Origin: Tanytarsus gracilentus
Taxonomy: Eukaryota > Arthropoda > Insecta > Diptera > Chironomidae
NCBI GenBank assembly: GCA_038502055.1
Contig: JAXRKN010000025.1
Span: 62,001 to 126,000 of the forward strand
Direction of reading: 5' to 3'
Length of the DNA stretch: 64,000 nucleotides
The notes under the pieces are model-generated. The model made no database searches. It was not told the origin of the DNA and saw only the letters and a program-made list of their open reading frames with translations. The position numbers and the translations under genes were made by a program. Below are positions 50,179 through 61,178 of this stretch, piece by piece (the first letter of the stretch is position 1; each line of letters starts with the position of its first letter).

Positions 50179-51633
50179 ATGGTTGTGCTTGAGTCAGCAA
50201 ATACCACATTACAAATGCTCACAATAGGAAATAATCAATATTTGCAGCCTGATTATATGTCACCTGGAAATCCCGCAATGGTAAGTACTTAAATCGCTTA
50301 ATTAGCCGCAGTATAATGAAACTAAATATATTAACAGTTGGATTCAAAAAAGAGCCCACTTGCTCTTTTAGCACAAACATGTTCGCAAATTGGAGCTGAT
50401 TCCAGCAGTGTCAAGTCATCGCTTGTCACAACGACAAGTAATGCAGAAAAGAGTAAAAAAATTGAAACTCAGATAACTAAACCACAGACGACCGCATCGT
50501 CTATACAAGTACATAAATTGGATAAAAATAATGATTTGGTGTTTAAGCCATACGAGATAAATGTGTTGAGTAGAAAGAATGGTGATGATGTCCATCATCA
50601 TCGTCCATTATCAAAGGCGAGTAGTGTCGATGAAAACATGAGTGATGAGAGTAATAAATCAAATGCAAAGAAGCAAGAAAGCAATCATAATCATTCAATA
50701 AACTCGCGAGTGTCATCACGGAATAGCAATCGCGAATCACCTGCAAGTGTTAACAGTAATAATAATAATAATAATGAGAAGAGTGAGAATATTAATGAAA
50801 ACAGTGAAAAATGTAAATCACCGAGTTTATCACAGAAAGACTCGCCGAGATCAAGTTTAGATTTACTTCAAAATCAGAAAGATTTAGGATTTTATAAAAC
50901 TGGATATAGTCCATTTTATTCGCCGGGAATGGATCCAACAAATCCAGCTTTCCGCTCGTCATTTCATCATGCGTCAATGCTCGCGGCAGCTGCTGGTTAT
51001 CCAACTAATTCTCCAAATCCATACCTAAGCTATGCTCGTATCAAAACGCCGACGGGTGGTGAGGCATTGGTGCCTGTTTGCAAGGATCCCTACTGTACGG
51101 GTTGTCAATACTCTGCACACAATCAACAATTGCTCATGGGTGTCCCGTGCCCTCCAGGGTGTAATCAATGTGAGCAACAAAAATATGGGTTAGCCATGGC
51201 AATGTCGTCACTACCTCCAAACCATCCATTCGCTCAAATGTCAAAACCTTTCGGTTGCAATTGGCTAATGGCTGATGGCTACTGTGGTAGACGGTTTTCA
51301 ACCACTGACGAACTTATACAACATATGAAAACTCACTCACCAAATCTGTCAGATCCAGCGACAGCGGCAAGCGTTTTAGCGGCACAACAATCAGCTTCAC
51401 TAATGCAACATTCAATGTTCTTTCCACCTGGACTTCGAAATGCTGCCGGCTATCCACCAAGTACCTCACCACTTAGTCCACTCTCTGCCTCACGCTACCA
51501 TCCGTATGCAAAGCCAGGAACTCTTCCATCAAGCGCCTATAGTTCATTTAACCCCGCACTGTCAGCTTATTATCCGCCATACTCATGGATGGCCTCGTCA
51601 CAAAGGCTTGGAGCCGCCGCAGCTCACCCATAA
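50179..51633 (+). CDS. noc: no ocelli (noc) NET-family zinc-finger protein, 2 coding exons
   Basis: Exon 1 is 50179-50280 (34 codons, MVVLE... with TIGNNQYLQPDYMSP). A 57-bp intron follows (GTAAGT at 50281, AACAG ending 50337), then exon 2 at 50338-51633, for 465 aa. The large ORF begins with TTG, which is an internal Leu of LDSKKSPLALLAQTC and not a start. Domains: SPLALLAQTC near 40-49, FKPYE at 103-107, Asn- and Ser-rich linker, RIKTPTGGEALVPVCKDPY near 268-286, Cys cluster CPPGCNQCEQQKYG, C2H2 finger (C341, C350, H363, H367), and C-terminal SPLSASRYHPYAKP. The N-terminal peptide and the RIKTP...VPVCKDPYC block match Noc rather than Elbow. Family role: Groucho-linked transcriptional repression in head, eye and appendage patterning. 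Unlike elB, no intron splits the finger. AATAAA at 52031 is a possible poly(A) signal. Confidence 0.93.
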
Positions 51634-53908
51634 CCACAAAAATAATTGTCATGCGCATGCTAAATTTTTATATATTATACTGTGATACACAACCTGAAAA
51701 TGATGAGGAGGATAATTTGTGAAGTGACTAAAATAATAAGCTTAAAAATAATTAAGTGGACAATTTGTATCTCTAGACACACAAATTGCTGCTTTGTGAA
51801 ATTGAATCATTACAAAAAGAAAGGACTTAAGTTAGGTGCAGAAATATATTTGATGGATAAATGAGAATTTTTTTAGTGGATAGAGTAAAATGGCCAAAAA
51901 TACTGAGTTATCTAAACAATTTTTAGATTTTAAAAAAGCTATTTTTCGCTGATGAGCTATCAAAAATTTCTCTTTATTCCACAAAAAACCATTAGGTGTC
52001 GTGATTTCGTTTAAAAAATGCGCTCTCGCGAATAAAAGCAAAAAATTACTAGAATATGTGCATGTGCAAAAGAATTCTATTCTTTCAAACAAATCTATAC
52101 ACCTTATTATCATAAACAATAAGATTGAGTATGTGTTTAAAAATGAGGAAAAATTAAAATCGCTTCGGCGTCGACGTCGAGTGAAAAGAAAAGAAAAATA
52201 AGTCGAAAAATTTCTTTTTATCTTTTCTTCTTTCTCTTCATTTTCGCTCGGTTCTCTTTTATATTTTTTTTCTCTCTCTGTGTTGTAAAGACATAAATCT
52301 TCCTTAAAAGTTTAATTTGAAAATGAAACATGTTATGATTTATTTCGTGTAATAAATAATCTTCTCTCATGGAGATTTAGTATATTAAAAAATGAGCATT
52401 TCCCTTGTGTGTATTATTTATTAGCCATTCATTCATTCTCTCTCACTTTTGGTGCTTCCACACTATCTTCATACTAAATAATACTTTTGTTTAAAGCACA
52501 TTATTAATTTCATGCAATCACATGGATAATGAATTTTTACAGGAAAGCCCTTAAGGAAAAGGTCTATTTCAGGAAGGATATTAAAAATAGCATTTATCAC
52601 CATAACCACACTCGATATACAAAAGTAATTGAGACATTTTGAAGTGATTTATTAAAAGGTTAGAAAATTGGTGTTATTTTTAACAGACAAAGAATCAAAT
52701 GAATAATTTTTTTATAAGTTTGATGTCTCTAACATGATTCTTAACAACATTCAACTTGTTTCTAACCTGAACTCCAAAAATCATCCAATCGCATAAGCAA
52801 GAAAAATTGACCTAAATTAAATCACTCGCACGTACATGCTTCAACAACCGAAAGTCATAAATTAAATGTGTTCAAAGCTCACTGCGATCGCCGCCGATGT
52901 GATCGTTTCCGTTTTGTTCATGTTCACACGTTTAGTGGGAAAGACACATGATGAATTGGAGCATAGCGGAGGCAGGTTTTCAACTTCCAGTTCTACTACT
53001 GTCAAGTCGGCTGTCAGATGATAATAATACTCTTGTCAGAAATAACAACGTCATGCAGTGTGTATGATGGAGAAAGAGAGACCCAAAAGGTGAGAAAAAA
53101 ATATCATAATTTTCCCTTCATTCTCATGTCTCATCACCTACAATTCCAGCATTTAAGAATTAAATTGAAATACGAAAAAAACCGCAAAAGCAAAATTAAA
53201 TTTCATTTCGGGCAACATCAGCACGTGGGACATTTTAAAGGCATTCATTTGCTTTCATTTAATGAATTGACAGAATAATTTCGAATAATTAATATTTTTT
53301 TAAATTGTAAAAAAAACAACGTTAAAATAACTCCTGGAATCATGACATTTCATCCCTCGGCTCTACTTTGAATAGCTAATAATGACGACTTGAAATACAC
53401 GGTCTTAAAACTTGCATGACTATGTGCGTTTCTTATGTATTGAAAATTATTCTACCATGAAGAAATCAAATTACAAAACTGTCAGTTTCAATTGAAACGC
53501 AAGACATATTTATCATTTTTCCTCTTCCAATTCATCGACATTAAATTCGCAATATTTCTCATACCTTTTATGTCTCCTCATCAACGTTCCCCAACGTTCA
53601 AGATCATATATCAGATGCGGTTCTTGTTATTATTTTGTAATTTATGTGGACAAGACACTTTATTTAAACAGCAGCATTTTGAATTGGAAATATTCTCTCC
53701 AAGTTATTTATACACTGAAGCCCAAGCTGTCGTGTTGAACTATGCATATTTTATCGTTGTTAGATGACAAATGGCGTAGAGGATAGGAAAGAAAATTTAC
53801 ATCAACGAATTGAGTTATTTCAGATGATGGTGATGACAGCTGGAATAAATTGAAAGAAAAAATCTGTAGCGTAATATAAATTGACGACGATGAAGCTTGA
53901 AAATATTA
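51634..53908. other. noc 3' flank, no further gene
   Basis: The first ~400 nt probably include the noc 3'UTR (AATAAA at 52031, a further one near 52349). The rest is AT-rich with no supported ORF. Confidence 0.45.
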
Positions 53909-53916
53909 ATTATAAA

Positions 53917-54027
53917 TAGAGTTGGCAGGTGCCGTGGCATTTTTGTTGAGAAAAAAAAATCGATTTAAATACAAATTTATTATTTGCAAGTAGCCTTGGT
54001 GCCGCGGCACCAAAATTGCCATCCCTA
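53917..54027. mobile_element. hAT-like mini-MITE, 111 bp, 8-bp target duplication ATTATAAA
   Basis: The left end TAGAGTTGGCA and the right end TGCCATCCCTA are imperfect inverted repeats (TAGRGWTGGCA) flanked by ATTATAAA at 53909-53916 and 54028-54035. Subterminal GGTGCCGTGGCA and GGTGCCGCGGCACC motifs pair with each other. The target duplication is AT-rich and so somewhat less decisive than for the other two elements. Confidence 0.8.
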
Positions 54028-54311
54028 ATTATAAATCAGAGTAAAATTTAAACTTTATAGAATTAAAAAAAATCATTCGTCAAAAAATTAAATGACCATT
54101 TTTTTTTTCATTCATATTAAATTTTTATTTTGATCATACTTAATCTATCGAATACAACAAGAAAATTAACTAGTGTACTGGCATATAAATTTCGCCATCT
54201 CATCAGTAGTTTGAGTCGTGAAAGGATCATGTTATGGAAAGTGTTACGAAAACTCATTATTGAATAATAATTCGGATTAATTATTGAAATAACAAAAACA
54301 ATTAACTCTTT

Positions 54312-55265
54312 TTAAGCAGAGGGCTTAGAAGAGCAATTGGAGGTCTGTATGGTATGAATAGCAGTAGTGCTTGTGTATTTAATTACGATTTCTCCAATAA
54401 TCTGGATTTGATCCAGTTTTGATTTTGCTCTTTGCATTCTTGTCCACATTTCATTGAAAATTTCGATCATTTCCCGAGAGCTGTAGAGATCATTGTTGTT
54501 GATGAGAGCATCTCGCATTGATTGTGAAGGATTATTGTTGAGCGAAATTGCATGGCTTGTAGCCGGTGCATAATTGAGTGTTGGGATGCTTTGTTCACGC
54601 TTTGTTATAAGACCAGGAAAGTTTAAGTCATCGTATTGTGGCACTCGAGTGAGATTGAGTGATCGATTTGTATTTGGTTGGGTTCTAGCTCGATGTTTAG
54701 CTAGTCGTTGCATCAATACGATGCGTTTCGGGCACTTTGAATAGTTAGCGGTGTGATTCTGGCCACAGTTGGCACATCTCAAGACATCGTCGGCAACACG
54801 CGTTCGAGTTGACATTGAATCTTCATTGATAATGAGTGGACATGCGATTGACTTGTGGTTTTCACCACATCGAATACATTTTGAGTTTAAGTAGCAGTAT
54901 TTTCCTCCGTGCCCAAACTGCATGCAATTTGAACATTGGGTTGGACCTCTGCGGCGATATTGATAGGGTTCCCATAGAACTCTCAAGTTGCAGAGCGGTC
55001 CGAGTTCTTGTAGTTTTTCGATTTTGATGTTGTCTTTCTTCATGAAGTACACAATGAATGCACAGTGATCAGGATGTTTTTTATTTTTGATTGTCATCTT
55101 CTTGACTTGAAACGGTCTTAATTCCTTTTCGTTTCGAAGTAGCTCCATGAGATAAGTCTCAGTTGTGTTGAAGAATCTCTTTAGTTTTCTATGACCTTTT
55201 ATAGGTATGACAAATCGATGACAATTCACCTTTGACAATTCTTCGACAATTTGATGACATTGCAA
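54312..55265 (-). CDS. gag-like ORF1 protein of a Jockey-type non-LTR retrotransposon, no RT partner
   Basis: An uninterrupted 317-aa ORF. Residues about 15-105 resemble the domain that precedes the zinc knuckles in Jockey, X-element and HeT-A gag proteins (polar N-terminus, VIPIKGHRKLKRFF, PDHCAFIVYF, then LRVLWEPYQYRRRGPTQC). Three zinc knuckles follow: C111-C114-H119-C124, C130-C133-H137-C142 and C164-C167-H171-C178. The basic tail RIVLMQRLAKHRA comes next. Such proteins coat the element RNA and traffic it to the nucleus. It is shorter than typical Jockey ORF1 (usually over 400 aa), probably lacking the N-terminus. No reverse transcriptase or endonuclease ORF lies on either side in the window, and no tail or target duplication was found. 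It may be a truncated copy, a gag-only element, or a domesticated gag; the intact frame leaves the last two open. Confidence 0.8.
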   Translation of the reverse strand: MQCHQIVEELSKVNCHRFVIPIKGHRKLKRFFNTTETYLMELLRNEKELRPFQVKKMTIKNKKHPDHCAFIVYFMKKDNIKIEKLQELGPLCNLRVLWEPYQYRRRGPTQCSNCMQFGHGGKYCYLNSKCIRCGENHKSIACPLIINEDSMSTRTRVADDVLRCANCGQNHTANYSKCPKRIVLMQRLAKHRARTQPNTNRSLNLTRVPQYDDLNFPGLITKREQSIPTLNYAPATSHAISLNNNPSQSMRDALINNNDLYSSREMIEIFNEMWTRMQRAKSKLDQIQIIGEIVIKYTSTTAIHTIQTSNCSSKPSA

Positions 55266-55818
55266 AGTTAAGACATATTAAAGACACATCCATGACAGTT
55301 CGAAGACAACCAAATTTAAAATTGTTTAGAAAATTTCCAGTGAAATATCTATGACAAAAAAATTGCAGTGCCCTTCACGTGGCTCGAACTCGAAATTTAA
55401 AAAAAATAAATTGTCTGCAATATGTCAGAGGTACTAAATTGTCTTCGAATTGTCTAAGCCTTGGGTCTAAGCTTTGTCAAAGGTGCTATATCTATGACAT
55501 ATCAATGACATATCGAAGACAATTTGATGAAAATTTGCAGGCGAAGATAGTTTTTGTTTATATAGGGTTTCTGGCAAATTTTATATTAATAAAAATTTGC
55601 AGCGGTAGAAAAATGTTAGAGTGTCCGGCGAAAGAGGCAAAAATTGTAAGTGTGAGACGAAAAGCAAACTTGAGACGTTACAGGAGTGGATCCAGGATCA
55701 ATTAAAGGAGGGTAAATGCAGTGAAAAAAAGTGGTGGTAGTGGAATAGAAAATTAGATAGGCAAAATTAAAGCCAGAAATTTTTTTTTTCAAAAAATTAA
55801 TTAAACTATAATTTTGAC

Positions 55819-55923
55819 TGTCATAGATATGCCCGAGAATTGTCATAGATATGCCCGAGAATTGTCATAGATATGTCTGCAAAATGTATGCAACATTGCA
55901 TATCTCGGGCAAATCTATGACAG
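55819..55923. repeat. 22-bp tandem repeat with terminal inverted copy
   Basis: TGTCATAGATATGCCCGAGA recurs at 55819, 55841 and partly 55863. An inverse copy (ATATCTCGGGCAAATCTATG) sits at about 55899-55919. Related GACA-containing motifs (AGACAATT, GACATATC) recur between 55270 and 55530, on the 5' side of the gag ORF. Confidence 0.7.
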
Positions 55924-56389
55924 TTTACTGACTGCTGCATGCGTATATTCTTAACAGAGCGAGCCAATTGTCACCTATCATGGCTAGATGAGTTCCCTTC
56001 ATCAAAACTCTTAAAAAACCACTCAAGGAAAAAGAAGCACTTAAAAATATATTTTTTAAATATCCATAAGAGTCACAATAAGGCATGCAAACAAGAGTTG
56101 ATTGGAAGGGAAGAAAATAAGGTATAAAATGTCAAAAGGAGCACCATCGTCAACATAAGAAAATTTACCGTCATCTCAGCAGTAAACATGAGAGAGACAG
56201 GCAACCTTTATCATCGCCTTAATATTATTTTGCACGACATCAAGAGTTATTAAAACCGAGGAGAGAGGTGAAGATGATATTTGTATTTCATGGCGCCATG
56301 CATGGTTAGTTTTCTTTTTTTTTAAATTAACCTATTTGTGGTGGATGAGTTTATAATTCAAAAATTGAGTTCAAAAGCAAAACTTCAAA

Positions 56390-56540
56390 CCCGTAAAAAA
56401 AATTCCTAGGACCATTTTGGCACTTTATGTTATCATACGCAATACCTTGCCGAGATAATCGGTAAACAGACATACGAACGCAAAGACGGATAAATGAGGA
56501 CATAAGCGTTATTAATTGAGTGGGTGGCGCTAAAAAGTGA
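56390..56540 (-). mobile_element. decayed end of the same element family (copy 6)
   Basis: AAAAAATTCCTAGGACCATTTT and, further on, ACGAACGCAAAGACGG, ACATAAGCGTTATTAATTGA and GGGTGGCGCTAAAAAG follow the order of copy 2 and copy 4 3' ends, with many substitutions. Assignment is by eye. Confidence 0.4.
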
Positions 56541-58638
56541 GTAATTTGAAAAATAATACTCATAACAACACTGATTGAGTTACCCATGCTCTTCTGCTTG
56601 TATGGTTTTTTACAATCTTAAATAAAATTATTAAGTCATCATAACACTTTCAAAGCAAAGCAATTGCGCTCTTCTTCCTTCGGTTTGAACAGGAATTTAA
56701 TTTGCCAACATTTCGAATATTAAATGTCTTTTTAATTTTATTTTGAAACTGTCTTGATCAAAACGAAAATATTCTTTCTCATAAAAGACTGTAAAATTCA
56801 TTTTCTTTTTTAATGTTCTCCTCGATATATCTTCACCGTCGTAATTCTCTCTGACATTCGTACGAACACACAGGTTTTTAGTTTTCAAGAGGCCGGCCAT
56901 GCATCATAAATTTTACAGTCGACTAAAATGAGTTATATTTTCATCATAATGAACCACATGCTTATAGCTGAGTACAAATGTGATGATGAGTGTTAACAGC
57001 CGGAACGAAAGAGAAAAAAAATATTATTTTTGAAAATTTTACTCGCCGAGATTTCTTGCCCTTAATCGTCTTACAAATTGATTGTTGTTTGTGGTCGGTC
57101 GAAAAGTGTTGTTATGAGTTTTAAATTTTGAATTCTTGCTGTCAGTAGTCATTTTATTATTATACACAAGCAGACTGTTATTGCGTGTCTACCTGTCAGG
57201 GCGCTTGTTTTGACATTATTCTGTGAAGTTTTAAAACAAGGGGAAAAATAATATAAAAAATTTGTTAAATTTTGGTAAGTACTCCACAATGGAGGTTTTA
57301 ATTGATAAAAAGACGTTAAAGTTTCGATCTGAATTTCAGGTAATTTTTTCTGTTGCATGTCGTGTTGCCCTCAAAAACGTTAATATATGAATTAAGTAAC
57401 ATCTCAACAGCCGTGTATAAGCTTCGTGTCTGTGCTGCGCGAATATAAATTAAATTGTCACTTTTATGTGCTCTTAAACATATTTCACGATCTCGTTTTC
57501 GAATCGGAAAAAATAATTTTTCAAAAGAGATAATTTTACTTTGAAGGAGAATGGTTTTTATTGCCTTCTTTCGCCTCCGTGTGCGTTCTGACTCTGCTGC
57601 GATTAAATATATAAGGAACTTGAAGTTTGCTCGTCAAAACAGATCATATTTCGATAAAAAACATTCCATGATTAATTGATATCAGGCTAAATCTCAAAAC
57701 TAACTAGATATGTACGCATCAAGCTCGTCTGTCTGCAATCACTCAGACTTAAATTATGAGGTTTATTGTGTGCCTACATAATTACACGTTTCACTTTTAA
57801 TTAAACTCGATGATTGATCTGCGGCCGAACACATCAGTCTTCCTCAAAAATATGAACAGACTTCGTTTTCATCTTCATGTCGACAGTTTGAAGAAGGAAA
57901 ATGAAGCGAAGTGAGTGAGAAAAGAAAGAAAGATGGGAAAAAAGTTTGACAGTTGACGGTAATGATTATTTTTTCTTCTCTCTTTGAATACTTTTTTTTG
58001 CTGTCTGTGCGTTCAGGGATATAAGATGTCAGGGGTTGACAGCTTAATAGATCAGAGAAGTTTCAAGAAATGTTATTTTTGAAATCAAACAAAAATTTAA
58101 AGTTTTTTTTGTTCAACTTTAAATCAATTGAAAAGGACAGGGTATTGAATTTTTAATTTGAGTGTAGTGTCAAGACAAATTGAAATTTATATATCTTTTT
58201 TACCCTTCATCAGAGTGGAAATTTGAAAACTAAGGTATCTATCGAAAGTAATGGATGGTTAGAAAGCCGCCCTTTTGAAAACTATGATTATTTTGTAATC
58301 ATTGATGGGGAAAGATTTAAAATACAATATGTGTCAATAAATAAGCAGCTAAAATTATTTTTATTTTGAGTTTATTTAATTGAGACCAAAATCAACCCGA
58401 TTCATACCAAAGATCTTTCCAATCAAAATATAATAAGCACACAACTTTGACCACTTTTTTACTCAGATCTATAAATTCTTCATTTTTCTCAAATTTTATC
58501 TAAAACACTCAAATCATTCCACTTACATATGAAAGCTTTGCATTTGTCTATGTTTACTGCTCATATTTCATTTTATCTCTGTGTGAAAAAGGATCGAGTT
58601 GAAACACACACACGCACACGACGCACACAAACTCACAT

Positions 58639-58697
<59 letters not shown>

Positions 58698-59900
58698 TTT
58701 GAATCCCCCATCAATCATAAAAATGTGATAATCTCGTTTTCGTTAAGCATGTCGAAGTGAAAAAAGCAAACACACAATAAACTGACAAGAAATCTTCAAA
58801 TAAACAAGAAGTGAAAAATGAAGGAATTGAAGGCATGAGGAGGAAAGAGAAAAAATTAAAGTAGGTCGACACATAGCTGTCGGGTTTTTTGTTTGACATG
58901 ACGACAGGCAAGCAGTGAGTCAGTCATTCAGAGTCACATCGTGAAGGTAGTGACATGGAACGGCTTGATGATGAGGAGGGGTAAAACGCTGAGTTACGGG
59001 GGGATTTTGTCAATCAATTTTTTTTTGCACACTGCATTGTCAAGCAGTTCTGACATGTGAGTGACATACAACACGATTTTAATTGCCCTTCCTTAACGGA
59101 ATGTATATTTCACTGTCTACGCGTATGAGTGACAAAATTTTTAACACTCAAAATCATTAATAAAAATGCCAGAAAATTTAAACAACTAATTAAATATTTT
59201 AAAAGTAAATATAGTTTTTAAAAACAATATTTATTTATTTTAAAAAAAAATTATAAAACTAAAATGCATTTAGTTGTCCGTGCTTCAAACATACATTTAT
59301 CCTTCCCTCAATTCTCTTTTCAGAAAATCACACATAAACCCAACTTTTGAATGACACACGCACAAAAGAGAGCTCAGACATCAAACACCAGCTGTCAAAA
59401 AATATAATTGTAAATTTATTGTATATCATCTTAGAGTCCCGCAAAACACACATCAATGAGTGTAAGGTAATTTTCGTATATATGGTTGCTGCCGTCAATA
59501 TAGCGTTGAGGTGAATGTAATAAAAGTGACAAGCTCATAATGCGAATTGAAATATTTTATGTTTATATAGAGAGGGAAAATTGATTTGTTATATTTATGA
59601 ATAGTAAAATTTGGAGCTGCTACTGATGTGTTAATACTGCATTTTCTGTTAGAATAGTAAAAAAACTTTATTCAATGAGATCATTAAATTTACAAGAATA
59701 ATGCTAACATGCGAAAATATATATTAATGAATGATTTAAAAAATCCTAAAATAGAAGACCCGATCGCAATTGTTAAAAAATATATTTTAAATGTTCCAAA
59801 CTTAAAGTCGACTTATAATAATTATCAATAACAACAATTTTAATTATATTTTTAATTTTTAATTGTTTTTAAGACAACTAGGGAGTAAAAAATCACAATT
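56541..59900. other. AT-rich intergenic DNA before the F-box gene 3' end
   Basis: Only the (AG)n microsatellite and CA-rich patch stand out. An AATAAA on the minus strand near 59671 could serve the F-box gene, about 230 nt past its stop. Confidence 0.45.
58641..58695. repeat. (AG)n microsatellite
   Basis: About 27 uninterrupted AG dinucleotides, preceded by a CA-rich tract (58604-58636). Shorter GA runs occur at 6926-6943 and 22433-22448. Confidence 0.95.
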
Positions 59901-61118
59901 CTACAAATTGTTCAGTCTTCCTTCCATTGATTTCAAATAATTCGCAATTTTTAATATTTTAACGGTTTTAAATATTTTGAATTTTGTCAAATTTTTAACA
60001 TTTAGAAGATCTATTCTTAAACTTTTCAGTTTTCTTGTTTTGTTATCTAAAAACTCTATTAATTTTTCATCAGCGTATGAACATGTCAGGTGCTCCAAAT
60101 TCGGGAAATTTCCGATAATTTTCTTTGTTGTTTCAATGCGAAATGATAAAGCTTCAATGGTCAAGTCTATGATTGTTAGGTTCGCCCGTAGGTCAACGCC
60201 ATTGCAACTTTCGACAGATTGCAATGGAATGTCACTAGTTATCCTTAGTTTCTTTATGGGATGTTCCAATATCGCTTTCAAAACATTTGTACCCATCCAT
60301 TTATCGATTGTAATGGAAGTTAAATTTTTTTGAGCCTTGATGAATTTTAAAAAGTGATCATAAACACGATCTTGATAAGCTTCATCACAATAGTTTTGAT
60401 TAGCGATCAAAATTTCACTCAATTTAAATTGAATGTATTTTGTGATGTCATCATAGAAAATTTGATGAAGAAGTCTTCCGGATATCTCCAGTGTTTTGAG
60501 ATTTTTATTCACTTTTAGGATTTCTAAGATCGTATTAAGTGAAGCTACGTTTTGAGAGTTACTACATGCGCTGAATTCTTCCAGAGTTTTGATGTTGGCG
60601 AAAATATCATAGTAAAGCAACGATTGAATGTTTTTGGTCCTTAAAACTTTTAACTTTGGATATTTCAGATCCTTATTTTTACCAGCTGTATATGCATTCT
60701 TCACATAAACCTCACTGATATCCAGAACTTCAACAGTACTATGAATTTTGCTGAAGAAATTTGAAGCTTGTTCTGAGTTAATAAAACTTGACCTTAGAAT
60801 TTTTACTGATTTCCAATTATGAAGGCTTAAAAATGGAAGAATTTTCTCCAAACAATATGAACAACTTTCAACCTCTAGATTTTCATAAACTCTTTCACTC
60901 CCCAACACTGCACCAACTATATCTTCAAAAAATTCACGGTCACGCTTGCAGCAAAATATAAACTTAATTTTGTTCATCAAAGTTTTTGATTTTGTTATGT
61001 ATTGATGCCATGATGTACTCACAAGTGATGCTGTAAGTAAATTTTTTGCTGATAGTCGCTCAAAAATCAACTCCGAAATTTCAGGAGGAAAAAATTCCAA
61101 AGGATCAACGGAGTGCAT
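59901..61118 (-). CDS. F-box protein with leucine-rich C-terminal region
   Basis: Single 405-aa ORF. Residues about 7-50 form an F-box (DPLEFFPPEISELIFERL, then LLTASLVSTSWHQYI), which in this family binds Skp1 and places the protein in an SCF ubiquitin ligase as substrate receptor. The rest has irregular Leu-rich strand-helix units (for example NLKTLEISGRL, PIKKLRIT, NLEHLTC, KLKSLRIDLLN), resembling the degenerate LRRs of insect FBXL-like proteins. The start is the first Met and lies directly before the F-box. A 54-bp 5'UTR intron is possible just upstream: on the minus strand AG|GTAATA at 61178 to TAG ending 61125. No neighbour suggests a pathway, and the substrate is unknown. Such families expand fast in Diptera, so one-to-one orthology should not be assumed. 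Confidence 0.8.
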   Translation of the reverse strand: MHSVDPLEFFPPEISELIFERLSAKNLLTASLVSTSWHQYITKSKTLMNKIKFIFCCKRDREFFEDIVGAVLGSERVYENLEVESCSYCLEKILPFLSLHNWKSVKILRSSFINSEQASNFFSKIHSTVEVLDISEVYVKNAYTAGKNKDLKYPKLKVLRTKNIQSLLYYDIFANIKTLEEFSACSNSQNVASLNTILEILKVNKNLKTLEISGRLLHQIFYDDITKYIQFKLSEILIANQNYCDEAYQDRVYDHFLKFIKAQKNLTSITIDKWMGTNVLKAILEHPIKKLRITSDIPLQSVESCNGVDLRANLTIIDLTIEALSFRIETTKKIIGNFPNLEHLTCSYADEKLIEFLDNKTRKLKSLRIDLLNVKNLTKFKIFKTVKILKIANYLKSMEGRLNNL

Positions 61119-61124
61119 CTTAAG

Positions 61125-61178
61125 CTATTCAAGTGCAAGTTTTTACTAAATTATTTCAAAAACAATTTTATTTATTAC
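61125..61178 (-). other. possible 54-bp 5'UTR intron of the F-box gene
   Basis: On the minus strand a donor AG|GTAATA begins at 61178 and an acceptor GAATAG ends at 61125, six bases before the ATG. The length is like the other short introns in this window (57 and 70 bp). The interval is AT-rich, but the donor is not a strong consensus and the acceptor lacks a long pyrimidine tract. Confidence 0.35.

Noticed and set aside
59977..60333. 118-codon plus-strand ORF within the F-box gene
   Set aside because: It is the antisense shadow of the F-box coding sequence.
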